Below are positions 8,745 to 16,905 of a stretch of 64,000 bases of DNA, in pieces. Positions within the stretch are counted from its first letter, which is position 1. Each line of letters begins with the position of its first letter. A program made the position numbers and the translations under genes. Source of the DNA: Provencibacterium sp. (lineage in GTDB: Bacteria > Bacillota > Clostridia > Oscillospirales > Ruminococcaceae); assembly GCA_022792175.1 (NCBI GenBank), contig JAAWAN010000007.1, forward strand, positions 1 to 64,000, in the 5' to 3' direction. The notes below the pieces were generated by a model that saw nothing but the letters and a program-made list of their open reading frames with translations, made no database searches and was not told the origin of the DNA.

Positions 8745-9275
8745 TCAGGCCCCCAGCTGCTGGCGAAGCTTTTTAAGCGTTCGGTGCAGCTTGGAAGAAA
8801 CGGTTCCCTGCGGCGCTCCGACAATGCCGGCAATCTCGCGGGTAGTGTAGCCGTGCAGCACTGAAAGCAGAACAATTTCGCGCTCGGCTGCGGAAAGCTG
8901 CCCGAGCGCACGCACCAGGTCAGCCCGGCTGATACCCAGTTCTTCCGGGCTGCTGTCATCCGAGAGGGAGGAGAGCTCATCAATATCCATCGTTCCCCGC
9001 TCTTTGATATACTGACGGATTTTCCGCTTGCAGCGGAAGGAGAGGATGCGCAGTATCCATGCGCGGAAGGCCGTATTATCGCGCAGCGAAGCAAGGCCCC
9101 TGTATGCCTCCATAAACGTTTCCGCGACAGCATCCTGCGCATCCTGGGCGTTTCCGAGGGTATACAGCGCCATCCGGTACAGGTCATCTGCCACCTGCTC
9201 ATATAGGCCGGCAAAGCTCTCACTGTCTCCTGCCTTTGCCTTTGCCTTTTCTACCAGAAGCGCGAGTTCATCCAT
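8745..9275 (-). CDS. ECF-type RNA polymerase sigma factor
   Basis: This 176-residue sigma-70 family protein carries region 2 (about residues 18-85, with DLYRMALYTLGNAQDAQDAV) and region 4 (about 120-175, with the helix-turn-helix YTTREIAGIVGAPQGTVSSK). It lacks regions 1 and 3, as ECF factors do. It directs RNA polymerase to a small regulon, usually in response to envelope stress. The membrane-anchored product of the next gene is the likely inhibitor. ATG 9275 is used; a GTG at 9284 in the same frame has the better-placed GGAGAGG site, so the protein may be three residues longer. Confidence 0.88.
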   Translation of the reverse strand: MDELALLVEKAKAKAGDSESFAGLYEQVADDLYRMALYTLGNAQDAQDAVAETFMEAYRGLASLRDNTAFRAWILRILSFRCKRKIRQYIKERGTMDIDELSSLSDDSSPEELGISRADLVRALGQLSAAEREIVLLSVLHGYTTREIAGIVGAPQGTVSSKLHRTLKKLRQQLGA

Positions 9276-9664
9276 AGCAACCACCGCAGCCTCTCCCCCT
9301 CTCAGAGGATAGCTTCTGTCTATTAAGTGCAAAAAATCATCCGATTTGCTGCATCCCGCCATAAAAACTTTTCCGCCTGTAAAAGGCCAGAAACTATGGT
9401 AGCATCTTTTTCAGAGAAACGCAAGGCCCTGCAGGGACAGGCTTCCCTCCCGGGCAGGCGTCCCCGCTTGACGGCAATCCCCATATGACCCGGCAGCCCG
9501 GCTTCAAAAGATACGGGAATGATTGTAATCCACCAAATAAACTGGTATAATGAGGATGCACGCCGGCCGCAGAGCAAAAGGCTGTCTGCCCGCTGCATAA
9601 TATCTGTGAAAAAGCCGCAGTATAAAATATGGGAGGCGGCATCCGGCAGAGAGGAGAAAGCGCC
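9276..9664. other. Divergent intergenic region between sigma factor and lipoprotein genes
   Basis: This 389-base region has no gene. It holds the promoter of the lipoprotein gene at 9523-9551. The promoter of the ECF sigma gene should also lie here on the minus strand, but I could not identify a clear -35/-10 pair for it. Confidence 0.6.
9523..9551 (+). promoter_or_regulatory. Promoter of the binding lipoprotein gene
   Basis: TTGTAA at 9523-9528 is separated by 17 bases from TATAAT at 9546-9551, with an extended -10 TG one base upstream (TGGTATAAT). Confidence 0.72.
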
Positions 9665-11158
9665 ATGAATCATTTTTACCGCCTGCTTGCTTCAGGCGTT
9701 TTACTGCTTCTTCTGCTTACCGGCTGCCTGCGGCAGGAGCGGCTGACCAATGTTTTCCCCTCTCTCTCAAAAAAACAGGAAAATTCCATACAGGAACAGC
9801 AGCCGGCCCCGGACCTTCTGCATGCCGCCGTCAGCCCGGGGGATACGCTGAACCCCTACACCCTCTCCACCCGCATGAACAACCAGCTCATGCCGCTGCT
9901 CTATGACCCGCTCGTAAAGCTCGACCAGAACTACCAGCCGCAGAACTATCTGGCTGAGACACTCACCCTTTCCGATACCGCCTGCACCGTGCGTCTGCGC
10001 GGGGACGCCTTCTTTTCAGACGGCAGCCCGCTTACGGCGGCAGACGTTCTCTATTCTCTCGAGCTGTGCATGAGAAACAGCCGGGAGCACCGCTACGGAA
10101 ACCTTCTCTCCTCCTCTGCTCCGGATGAAAAAACGCTGGTTTTTTCTCTGGCCCGGCCGGATGCCTACTTTGCCAGCCTGTTAAGCTTCCCCATCATCCG
10201 GCAGGGAAGCGGGGAGGAAAACTGCCCGCCCGGTACCGGCCGCTACCGACTTTCCGGCCAGAACCGGCTTCTGCGCAACGACCGCCATTTTGAGGGCGGC
10301 TCCCCTATCCGGGAAATCGGGCTGATACCGGTGGAGGATGTCAAGGAAATCGGCTATGAGGTCATTACCGGCCGGCTGGACTATGCGCTGCTCGATCTGG
10401 ATGCCTTCCCGGTAGAAACGGCGGGCAGTTTTCCGGTCCAGACCAATAACCTGCTTTATCTCGGCTGCAACAACCTGCTTTACCCTATGAATGACCCTGC
10501 CTTCCGACAGGCATTAGGGCTGCTTATCGACCGGGGGGAGCTGGTGAACCGCGCCTATTCCGGCCGGGCGGTGAGCGCACCTGCCCCCATCAACCCGCTG
10601 TTTCTGCAGATGGAGGAAGCCGAGCCCGATATACAGGCGGCAAACGAGCTGATCGATTCCCTCGGCCTGACGGCGCGCGATGAAAACGGCTACCGGATGG
10701 CCGGCAGCCGCACGCTCGAGCTGCAGCTGGCCATCAACGTAGAAAACACCAACAAGCGCGCCGTCAGCAAGCTTTTGCAGCTGCAGCTGGAGAAGGGCGG
10801 GTTGCGGCTGGTTATCAATGAATATTCCTATGAGCAGTATAAGCTGCAGATAGGCATGGGCGCTTATTCGCTCTATCTCGGGCAGGTGCTTCTGCCGGAG
10901 GATATGGATATCAGCGCATTTTTAAGCGAAGAGGGCGCGCTCCATTATCAGCTGGGGAATACCGGGGAGCTCTATGCTCTCTACCTCTCGGCCCGGCAGA
11001 CGCCGGAGGCCTACCGCTCCTTTCTTTTCCAGTTTAAAAATGAGCAGCCGTTTATCCCGCTGCTGTTCCCGCAGTCCCTGGTAGCGCGCAGCAGAAATTT
11101 TTATTCCTCAGTCCTTGCAACTGAGCAGGATATTTTCTATAATATACATAAGTGGTAG
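9665..11158 (+). CDS. ABC transporter substrate-binding lipoprotein, family 5 (peptide/nickel type)
   Basis: This 497-residue protein resembles the oligopeptide/nickel-binding SBP_bac_5 family. A lipoprotein signal peptide ends in LLTGC, so Cys21 would be lipidated. The core shows family features such as NPYTLSTRMNNQLMPLLYDPL near the N-terminus and LRGDAFFSDGSPLTAADVLYSL in the first lobe (two adjacent segments). ATG 9665 is chosen for the GAGGAGAAAG site just upstream; the frame opens at 9629. No permease or ATPase gene is beside it. The next two genes (Asp23, FakA-like) are unrelated, so it is an orphan binding protein whose ligand cannot be told. Confidence 0.85.
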   Translation: MNHFYRLLASGVLLLLLLTGCLRQERLTNVFPSLSKKQENSIQEQQPAPDLLHAAVSPGDTLNPYTLSTRMNNQLMPLLYDPLVKLDQNYQPQNYLAETLTLSDTACTVRLRGDAFFSDGSPLTAADVLYSLELCMRNSREHRYGNLLSSSAPDEKTLVFSLARPDAYFASLLSFPIIRQGSGEENCPPGTGRYRLSGQNRLLRNDRHFEGGSPIREIGLIPVEDVKEIGYEVITGRLDYALLDLDAFPVETAGSFPVQTNNLLYLGCNNLLYPMNDPAFRQALGLLIDRGELVNRAYSGRAVSAPAPINPLFLQMEEAEPDIQAANELIDSLGLTARDENGYRMAGSRTLELQLAINVENTNKRAVSKLLQLQLEKGGLRLVINEYSYEQYKLQIGMGAYSLYLGQVLLPEDMDISAFLSEEGALHYQLGNTGELYALYLSARQTPEAYRSFLFQFKNEQPFIPLLFPQSLVARSRNFYSSVLATEQDIFYNIHKW

Positions 11159-11192
11159 CCCTGGCGGGCGAACGCCAAAGGAGTGAATAGAT

Positions 11193-11546
11193 TTGATCAA
11201 ACTGGAGAATCACTTGGGAACCATTGAGATTTCACAGGATTATTTTGCGAAGCTGGTTGGGCATGCCGCCTCCGAGTGCTTCGGAGTTGCGGGCATGGTT
11301 TTCTCTACGCCTACCCAGGGCATACGGTCGATCGTTTCTCGCAGGGAGATCGCCGATAAGGGAGTGCGGGTTCGCGGCGGCGGCAAGTCGCTGTATATCG
11401 ACCTGCATATTGCCGTGACCTATGGCGTTAACATCGCGGCCATTGTTAAAAGTATTGTCAATAAGGTGCAGTATACTGTCGAAGAGGCCACCGGCTTTGA
11501 GGTCAGCCGCGTAAATGTTTATGTGGACGATATGAAGGCGCAGTAA
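11193..11546 (+). CDS. Asp23/Gls24 family envelope stress protein
   Basis: This 117-residue protein matches the Asp23/Gls24 (YloU) family. The opening LGTIEISQDYFAKLVGHAA and the closing VNVYVDDMK segment are typical. In Firmicutes the yloU gene stands directly before yloV/fakA, exactly as here. The start codon is TTG at 11193, preceded by AAAGGAG eight bases upstream; no ATG is available in that position. The product is cytoplasmic or membrane-associated and linked to cell-envelope stress in related species. Confidence 0.9.
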   Translation: MIKLENHLGTIEISQDYFAKLVGHAASECFGVAGMVFSTPTQGIRSIVSRREIADKGVRVRGGGKSLYIDLHIAVTYGVNIAAIVKSIVNKVQYTVEEATGFEVSRVNVYVDDMKAQ

Positions 11547-11637
11547 TCCCCTTCCTTTTATCGCTCGCAAGAAGACGTATTGAAGGGGCTTTCGTGCTGT
11601 TTTAGGGAGCGCGGCCCTGTTTTAAGGAGTGTCGAGT

Positions 11638-13308
11638 TTGATTAGTGGCAGAATGCTGCGGGATGCGTTTATCTCAGCAGCTAACAATATACAGACCCAG
11701 CGCCAGCAGGTAGATGCGCTCAACGTTTTCCCCGTTCCGGATGGCGATACCGGCACCAATATGTCCATGACCATCGGCAATGCCGTGCGCGAGCTGCAGA
11801 AGCTGCCGGATTCGGTGAGCGTCACCGAGGTATCGGATGTTGCCGCAGGCGCGCTGCTGCGCGGAGCGCGGGGCAATTCCGGCGTTATTCTTTCCCTTCT
11901 TTTCCGTGGCTTTTCAAAGGGCCTGAAGGGCCGGGAATCGGCCGGAACCGGGGATTTCGCCGCCGCGCTGGAGCGCGGTGTTGAGGCGGCCTATAAGGCG
12001 GTCATGAAGCCGACAGAGGGCACCATTTTAACGGTCGCCCGCCTGGCCAGCGAGAAGGCAAAGGAGCTTTCGCTCTCCGGCTGCGGGATGAATGACTTCT
12101 GGAACGGTGTGCTGCAGGCGGCGCGCGCTGCACTCGAAAAAACGCCGGAGCTGCTGCCAGTCTTAAAAAAGGCCGGCGTGGTAGATGCAGGCGGGCGCGG
12201 CTTTGTTGTTATCCTCGAGGGGATGAACAGCGTTTTTCAGGGCGGCGGGATTGTGCAGGGGGTCGAAAGCGCCCCGTCCCGGCAGGCGGAGCCGGTACTC
12301 ACCGAATTTGATACGACCGGCGGCTTTGACGGGCAGATTACCTTTACCTACTGCACCGAATTCATTGTCAACAAAAGGAATAATCGCGACCCCTTAAAGC
12401 TGCGTGCCTTTCTGGAATCGATCGGCGACTGCGTTGTGGTCGTAGATGATGATGAGATCATCAAGGTCCATGTACACACCGAGGACCCCGGCAAGGCGCT
12501 GCAGGAGGGCCTGCAGTTCGGGTCGCTCACCAATATGAAGATTGAAAATATGCGCGAGCAGTTCGAGTCCCGCCGGGAGGAGCAGACGCAGGCGAGCAAA
12601 GCGCAGGATTCCAATGAGCAGTTTCCCTATGCGCCGGTCAATCCGGACTGCGCGGTAGGCTTTGTGGCCGTTGCAGCCGGCGAAGGGGTGCGCAGCCTCT
12701 TTCTGGATTTGGGTGCCACCCAGGTGGTCAGCGGCGGACAGACGATGAACCCCTCGACTGATGATATCCTCTGCGCCATTCAGGCTACGCCGGCGAAGAC
12801 GGTCTTCGTGCTGCCCAACAACAAAAATATTATTATGGCAGCCGAGCAGGCGGCGCGCCTGGCAGACCGGGAGGTCTTCGTCCTGCAGACGATGACCGTC
12901 CCGCAGGGAATGTCCGCCATGCTGGCCTATGACCCGGGAGCGGGGGTTCAGGAAAACAGCTCGGGGATGACCCAGGCGATTGAACGGGTAAAAACGGGGC
13001 TTATCACCTTTGCCGCCCGGGACAGCGATTTCGACGGACGCTCGATAAAAAAGGGTGAGCTGCTGGCCATGGAAAACGGAAAGCTGGTCTTCACCGATAC
13101 CAATCTGGAAAAAGCCTTTTTGCGCCTGACTCGCTCGCTCGCCGGCAAGGATACCAGCTTTGTGACCGTACTCTATGGCGAGGATATCGATGAGCAGACG
13201 GCGGCCGGGCTGGAAGCGGCGCTGCGGGACCGGCTGGCGGATGATATTGAAATCTCCTTCATCTCAGGCGGGCAGCCGGTTTACTATTTCATCATCTCGG
13301 TGGAATAG
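11638..13308 (+). CDS. DAK2 domain fatty acid kinase-like protein (YloV/FakA)
   Basis: This 556-residue protein has an N-terminal dihydroxyacetone-kinase-like DAK2 domain. It contains the metal/ATP motif NVFPVPDGDTGTNMS near residues 31-45 and GARGNSGVILS near residues 80-90. A C-terminal DegV-like/FakA half follows (GQTMNPSTDDIL, VFVLPNNKNI). In Staphylococcus FakA phosphorylates fatty acids bound to FakB partners; by homology this protein should do the same, although no FakB gene is in the window. The best start is TTG 11638, eight bases after AAGGAG. The GTG at 11629 overlaps that site and is unlikely. Confidence 0.9.
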   Translation: MISGRMLRDAFISAANNIQTQRQQVDALNVFPVPDGDTGTNMSMTIGNAVRELQKLPDSVSVTEVSDVAAGALLRGARGNSGVILSLLFRGFSKGLKGRESAGTGDFAAALERGVEAAYKAVMKPTEGTILTVARLASEKAKELSLSGCGMNDFWNGVLQAARAALEKTPELLPVLKKAGVVDAGGRGFVVILEGMNSVFQGGGIVQGVESAPSRQAEPVLTEFDTTGGFDGQITFTYCTEFIVNKRNNRDPLKLRAFLESIGDCVVVVDDDEIIKVHVHTEDPGKALQEGLQFGSLTNMKIENMREQFESRREEQTQASKAQDSNEQFPYAPVNPDCAVGFVAVAAGEGVRSLFLDLGATQVVSGGQTMNPSTDDILCAIQATPAKTVFVLPNNKNIIMAAEQAARLADREVFVLQTMTVPQGMSAMLAYDPGAGVQENSSGMTQAIERVKTGLITFAARDSDFDGRSIKKGELLAMENGKLVFTDTNLEKAFLRLTRSLAGKDTSFVTVLYGEDIDEQTAAGLEAALRDRLADDIEISFISGGQPVYYFIISVE

Positions 13309-13621
13309 GGAAAGGAAAATATTTCCGGGTCCGGCAGGCTGCATAATGCCGGGTTAAACGGTACAGAATAGGATTGGCGGCCGGAGCGTTGCGTTTGCGT
13401 TTTGGTTTTCCGGCGCCAGAAGCCGGGCGGCAGGAATATGCCGCCCGGCTTCTTTTGTCGGTTGATTTTGCGCTGCCGAGATAGCCGCAGAGCAGATATA
13501 TAAACGCAGAAAAACGAGCCCTGCTGCCACAGAGTGCGCCGTGCGGCGCATTTTCTGTAAAGCCCGGCGTGGACTTCGGTGATGCTCTGCATCCATGTGT
13601 TTAAAGTATCCGCCGGCTGTC
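13309..13621. other. Convergent intergenic region
   Basis: There is no credible gene in these 313 bases. They contain the terminator at 13421-13456. A smaller hairpin near 13535-13552 (TGCGCCG/CGGCGCA, followed by TTTTC on the plus strand) is also present. The open frames here are shadows. Confidence 0.6.
13421..13456 (+). terminator. Intrinsic terminator after the fakA-like gene
   Basis: A perfect 10- to 11-base stem (GCCGGGCGGC with GCCGCCCGGC) and a short loop are followed by TTCTTTT. Confidence 0.85.
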
Positions 13622-14809
13622 TCAGGAGCCTTTGAGGCTGCGCTGACGATAGTAGTCCCTCAGTTCGGCGTTGGCCGCTATCAGCTGATAGCGAAAATGC
13701 GCCTCTCCCTGCGCAAGGGTCTCGTTCAGGGAGAGCTGCTTTTGAATCTCCCCGATGCCATACCAAGGGCTCTCCGGGCTTTCGGCCCCCGCCTGATAAT
13801 CCGCCATGCCAATATACAGCTTTACGCCCGTTCCCTCCGTAATGCCGCTCCACCAGCGCACCAGCGTTTCATAGTCTGCGCTTTTATGGCCGATGTTCCA
13901 GTATATCTGCGGGCAGATATAATCCACCCAGCCGTTTTCTACCCACTTTTTGCTGTCTGCAAAGTGGGAAAAGTAGGTCTCCCCGCCCAGCGTCTGTGAA
14001 CCTTCCGGCAGGCTGGCTTCATTCGCCCAGATTCCCATCGGGCTGATGCCGTACTGCACCGTGCCTTTAGCTGCGCGCACGATTTCCGAAAGCTCCTTTA
14101 CCAGCAGGTTCACATTCTGCCTGCGCCAGTTGTCCCGGCTGCCGAAGCCTGCTCCATAGCGCGCAAAGGTGGCGGCATCCTCAAAATCAGTGCCGGGATA
14201 AAAATAATCGTCCAGATGGATGCCATCCACCGGATAGCGCTCAAGAATTTCCCGGACGCCATCCGCCACCAGCCGGCGGACCTCCGGCACGCCGGGATCA
14301 AAATAATAGTTCCCGTCGGTATACCGCACTACCCAATCGGGATGCAGACGCGCCGGATGCTGAGGGGCAAGAGAAGCAAACTCCTCCTCCCGCCTGGTGG
14401 TAATTCGATAAGGATTTATCCACGCATGCAGCTGCATCCCCCGGGCATGTGCCCCCTCCAGCCAGTAAAGAAGCGGGTCAAGTCCCTCCTCCGGCGCGGT
14501 CTGCTGGTCCCCTGTCAGATAGGCGCTCCAGGGAAAAAGATCGGAGGGGTAGAGCGCATCCGCACTCGGGCGCACCTGCAGAATAACCGCATTCATCCCC
14601 ATTTCACTGCATCCGTCCAGAATGGCATCCGCCTCGCTGCGAAGCTTTCCGGCATCGGCTGAAGCAGTCAGGGGATAATCCAGGTTATATACGCTTGACA
14701 CCCAGACGGCGCGCCATCTCTCCTCCTGCGCTGCAGAGGCAGGAAGGCAGAGGGCAGCTGCCAGAAAGGAAAGAGATAAGAAAACAGAAAGTGAGCGGAA
14801 AAGCCGCAT
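13622..14809 (-). CDS. Secreted GHL10-type glycoside hydrolase-like protein
   Basis: This 395-residue protein has a signal peptide (MRLFRSLSVFLSLSFLAAAL, cleaved near ASA). It is followed by a glycosyl-hydrolase-like 10 (YngK/DUF187-type) TIM barrel. Family motifs are WRAVWVSSVYNLDYP at the mature N-terminus, NAVILQVRPSADALYPS, LHAWINPYRI, VDGIHLDDYFYP and VDYICPQIYW. Acidic residues in the HLDDYF motif are candidates for catalysis. It is exported, probably acting on cell-wall or environmental glycans. ATG 14809 has GAGGAG eight bases upstream; the open frame beyond it is not coding. It is transcribed alone from a good promoter. Confidence 0.87.
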   Translation of the reverse strand: MRLFRSLSVFLSLSFLAAALCLPASAAQEERWRAVWVSSVYNLDYPLTASADAGKLRSEADAILDGCSEMGMNAVILQVRPSADALYPSDLFPWSAYLTGDQQTAPEEGLDPLLYWLEGAHARGMQLHAWINPYRITTRREEEFASLAPQHPARLHPDWVVRYTDGNYYFDPGVPEVRRLVADGVREILERYPVDGIHLDDYFYPGTDFEDAATFARYGAGFGSRDNWRRQNVNLLVKELSEIVRAAKGTVQYGISPMGIWANEASLPEGSQTLGGETYFSHFADSKKWVENGWVDYICPQIYWNIGHKSADYETLVRWWSGITEGTGVKLYIGMADYQAGAESPESPWYGIGEIQKQLSLNETLAQGEAHFRYQLIAANAELRDYYRQRSLKGS

Positions 14810-14846
14810 GGGAAAACTCCTCTCTCTGAAGCGGAATTTTTCCTTT

Positions 14847-14875
14847 ATCTTATCATATTTTTGCTCTGTTGACAA
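14847..14875 (-). promoter_or_regulatory. Promoter of the GHL10 hydrolase gene
   Basis: On the minus strand TTGTCA is separated by 17 bases from TAAGAT, about 40 bases before the start codon. Confidence 0.7.
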
Positions 14876-15020
14876 ATTTCGCACCGCATCCGGCCTTCTC
14901 CTCCCTTTGCCGGCAAAGGGGAAAGAGAGCAAAACTGTCCTTTATATAAATACAGATTTCGCCTTTATAAAGACGGAAAAGGCCGCCCGCCATTTTTCCC
15001 ATTTTCTGCGCAAAAGCCCA

Positions 15021-15049
15021 TTGACAAGCGCTCTTCGGCGGGATAAACT
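15021..15049 (+). promoter_or_regulatory. Promoter of the thrE-type exporter operon
   Basis: A perfect TTGACA at 15021-15026 and TAAACT at 15044-15049 are separated by 17 bases, about 30 bases before ATG 15079. Confidence 0.78.
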
Positions 15050-15078
15050 AGGGTTGAAAACAGAAGGGAAGTGCGCCC

Positions 15079-15852
15079 ATGGAGGAAAGCAGAAGAATAT
15101 TGGATTTATCCGTTCAGGCAGGGGAGCTGCTGCTGCAAAACGGCGCGGAGATTTTCCGCGTTCATGAAACGATGACCCGCATCGCCAGCTCCTTCGGCGC
15201 AAAAAACTTTCATGCCTATGTGCTCTCCAATGCCATTTTCGCCTCCATCGGCGAAGAAAACGGGTCCTATGGTGCCGAACTGCGCAATATCCCGCTCTCT
15301 CCCGTCCATCTGGGGAGGGTGGCGGCCGTAAACAGCCTTTCGCGCGCTGTTGCCGAGGGGCGCTACAGCCTGGATGAGGCCTTTTTGCAGCTGGAGGAAA
15401 TCCGCGCCCTGCCGGAGTATTCGTCCCTGCTGCAGACGCTTGCCTCCGGCATTGTCAGCGCCACCTTCTGCTATCTTTTCGGCGGCGGCCTGATGGACAG
15501 CATAGCCGCCCTTTTTACCGGGCTGATCCTCTATGGCTTTCTGCTGCCGGCCAAAAAAAGCCGGCTCTCCAAAATTGTCTGCAACATTCTGGGCAGCATG
15601 GTCGTTTCCCTTTGCGCGCTCTGCTTTACCCATTTGGGGCTGGGCAGCCAGATGGATAAAATCATTATCGGCGCGATTATGCCCATGGCCCCTGGCGTTC
15701 CGCTGACCACCTCCATCCGGGATTTTTTCAACGGCGACTACCTGTCCGGCACCATCCGGCTGATTGATGCACTGCTCATCGCCGCCTGCATCGCTATCGG
15801 CGTCGGGTGTGTACTCAAAATCGGCAGCCTGATTGCGGGGGTGCAGCTATGA
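15079..15852 (+). CDS. Threonine/serine exporter family protein, large half (YjjP/DUF1212)
   Basis: This 257-residue protein matches the N-terminal half of ThrE-type exporters. A soluble first domain of about 110 residues contains GELLLQNGAEIFRVHETM, a signature of DUF1212. About five membrane segments follow from residue 115 onward. The next gene, overlapping by four bases (ATGA), encodes the other half, so the exporter is split into two subunits as in many Firmicutes and in Escherichia coli YjjP/YjjB. Amino-acid or organic-acid export is the family role; succinate export has been shown for YjjPB. Confidence 0.87.
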   Translation: MEESRRILDLSVQAGELLLQNGAEIFRVHETMTRIASSFGAKNFHAYVLSNAIFASIGEENGSYGAELRNIPLSPVHLGRVAAVNSLSRAVAEGRYSLDEAFLQLEEIRALPEYSSLLQTLASGIVSATFCYLFGGGLMDSIAALFTGLILYGFLLPAKKSRLSKIVCNILGSMVVSLCALCFTHLGLGSQMDKIIIGAIMPMAPGVPLTTSIRDFFNGDYLSGTIRLIDALLIAACIAIGVGCVLKIGSLIAGVQL

Positions 15853-16316
15853 TATCGATACTGCTGCAGCTGGCTGCCGTTTATGTCTGTACGATTGCCG
15901 TTGCCATCCTCTTTCATATGCCGAAGGAGCAGTTCCTCTTCTGCGGCCTTGCTGGCATGGCCGCCTGGATGGGCTATCTGCTGGCGCTGAGGCTTTCGCT
16001 TTCCGTCGTTCTCGCCTCCTTTATCTCCGCCCTGCTGCTGACGGCCATCTCCCGTATCTTCGCCGTAACCCGGCGAACACCGATTATCATCTTTCTGGTC
16101 AGCGGCATCTTCCCGCTTGTCCCCGGCGCGGGCATCTATTACACCGCCTATTATTTTATTATGGGCGATAACGCTCTGGCGCTCGGCAAAGGGGTGGAAA
16201 CCATTAAAATTGCCGTTGCCATTGCGCTGGGCATCGTTCTCATGCTTTCTCTCCCCTATTCGCTCTTTCGCGGCTTTGGGAAAAGGGAAAACCCGGAAAA
16301 GACCCCAAAGCTTTAG
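15849..16316 (+). CDS. Threonine/serine exporter family protein, small half (YjjB/DUF3815)
   Basis: This is a 155-residue, very hydrophobic protein with about five membrane segments. It contains the YjjB-type motif SGIFPLVPGAGIYYTAYYF near residues 90-110. Its start ATG overlaps the stop of the previous gene (ATGA), which indicates translational coupling and a two-subunit exporter. An in-frame start at 15807 lies inside the upstream gene and is not needed. Confidence 0.87.
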   Translation: MISILLQLAAVYVCTIAVAILFHMPKEQFLFCGLAGMAAWMGYLLALRLSLSVVLASFISALLLTAISRIFAVTRRTPIIIFLVSGIFPLVPGAGIYYTAYYFIMGDNALALGKGVETIKIAVAIALGIVLMLSLPYSLFRGFGKRENPEKTPKL

Positions 16317-16392
16317 GCGGAAGAAAACAGGCCCTCCAGCTTATGAGGGCCTGTGAACCGTACCTTCTAGCAAAGTCCCGGGAGGCAGCTTT

Positions 16393-16671
16393 ATGTATCT
16401 TTTATCTCATGGCGTTATCGGCGGACAAAACGGCTTTTGGCTGACCTCCCGCTGGCTGGTGCTCCCTTCCCCTCTGTATTTCTCGCTGCTGCTTTTCAGC
16501 CTGCTGCTCTTCCTTCTCTCGGGCGCCCTGCTTGTCTATGGCTTTATCAGGAAAAAGCCCCACGGCCATTTTATCCGCTGGGGGGCTGTGCTGCTGCTTT
16601 CGCTCCTCTATCTCTTTCTGGCGCTGGGGATAAACTGTATTATCGCTGATACGATGCTGGGCGGGCTGTAA
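16393..16671 (+). CDS. Small membrane protein of unknown function, two to three membrane segments
   Basis: This 92-residue protein has a long hydrophobic stretch at about residues 25-52, a basic turn (RKKPHGHF), and a second stretch at about 62-84. I do not recognise a family. GGGAGG lies eight bases before ATG 16393, which supports translation. A perfect 8-base hairpin (AGGCCCTC/GAGGGCCT, about 16330-16353) separates it from the exporter genes but lacks a T-run. A terminator-like hairpin and repeat element follow it. Confidence 0.6.
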   Translation: MYLLSHGVIGGQNGFWLTSRWLVLPSPLYFSLLLFSLLLFLLSGALLVYGFIRKKPHGHFIRWGAVLLLSLLYLFLALGINCIIADTMLGGL

Positions 16672-16713
16672 AATCTTTATTCCGGTCTGCAGAAAAGAGC
16701 GCGTTGCAAATTA

Positions 16714-16741
16714 TTTTTCCGGCTTGCAGAAACCGGAAAAA
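16714..16741. terminator. Terminator-like hairpin after the small membrane gene
   Basis: TTTTTCCGG pairs with CCGGAAAAA around a 10-base loop. The symmetric T and A runs allow action on both strands. Confidence 0.6.
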
Positions 16742-16743
16742 GA

Positions 16744-16803
16744 GCGGTTTCACCCGCGATATGCAAGCGAAATTTGACTTCAATGGAGTCAAAAGCCGTT
16801 TTT
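16744..16803 (+). repeat. Dispersed two-hairpin repeat, copy 1
   Basis: This 60-base element starts with GCGGTTTCACCCGC. It continues with TTTGACT-tcaatgg-AGTCAAA and ends in a five-T run. A closely similar element in the opposite orientation is found at 25275-25337 after clpE, with about 50 of 62 aligned bases identical by eye. Both copies follow a gene on the same strand, so the element may be a mobile or shared terminator module. Confidence 0.65.
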
Positions 16804-16816
16804 CAGAAGAGTCTGC

Positions 16817-16845
16817 TTGCATTCTGCGCGTTTTCGCAGTAAAAT
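16817..16845 (+). promoter_or_regulatory. Possible promoter of the ABC exporter gene
   Basis: TTGCAT at 16817-16822 and TAAAAT at 16840-16845 are 17 bases apart. The -35 match is weak. Confidence 0.4.
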
Positions 16846-16905
16846 GGAAGACAGTGTGAAAAAGGAGAGCCCGGCATCGGGCCTGCTGTTTGATGGAGGG
16901 ACATT

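Noticed and set aside
8720-9223. N-terminal extension of the beta-propeller gene
   Set aside because: This part is a shifted reading of the ECF sigma gene; the real start is ATG 8719.
13284-13853. A minus-strand 189-residue frame overlapping the end of the GHL10 gene
   Set aside because: It is an out-of-frame reading that crosses the terminator at 13421, with no family similarity.
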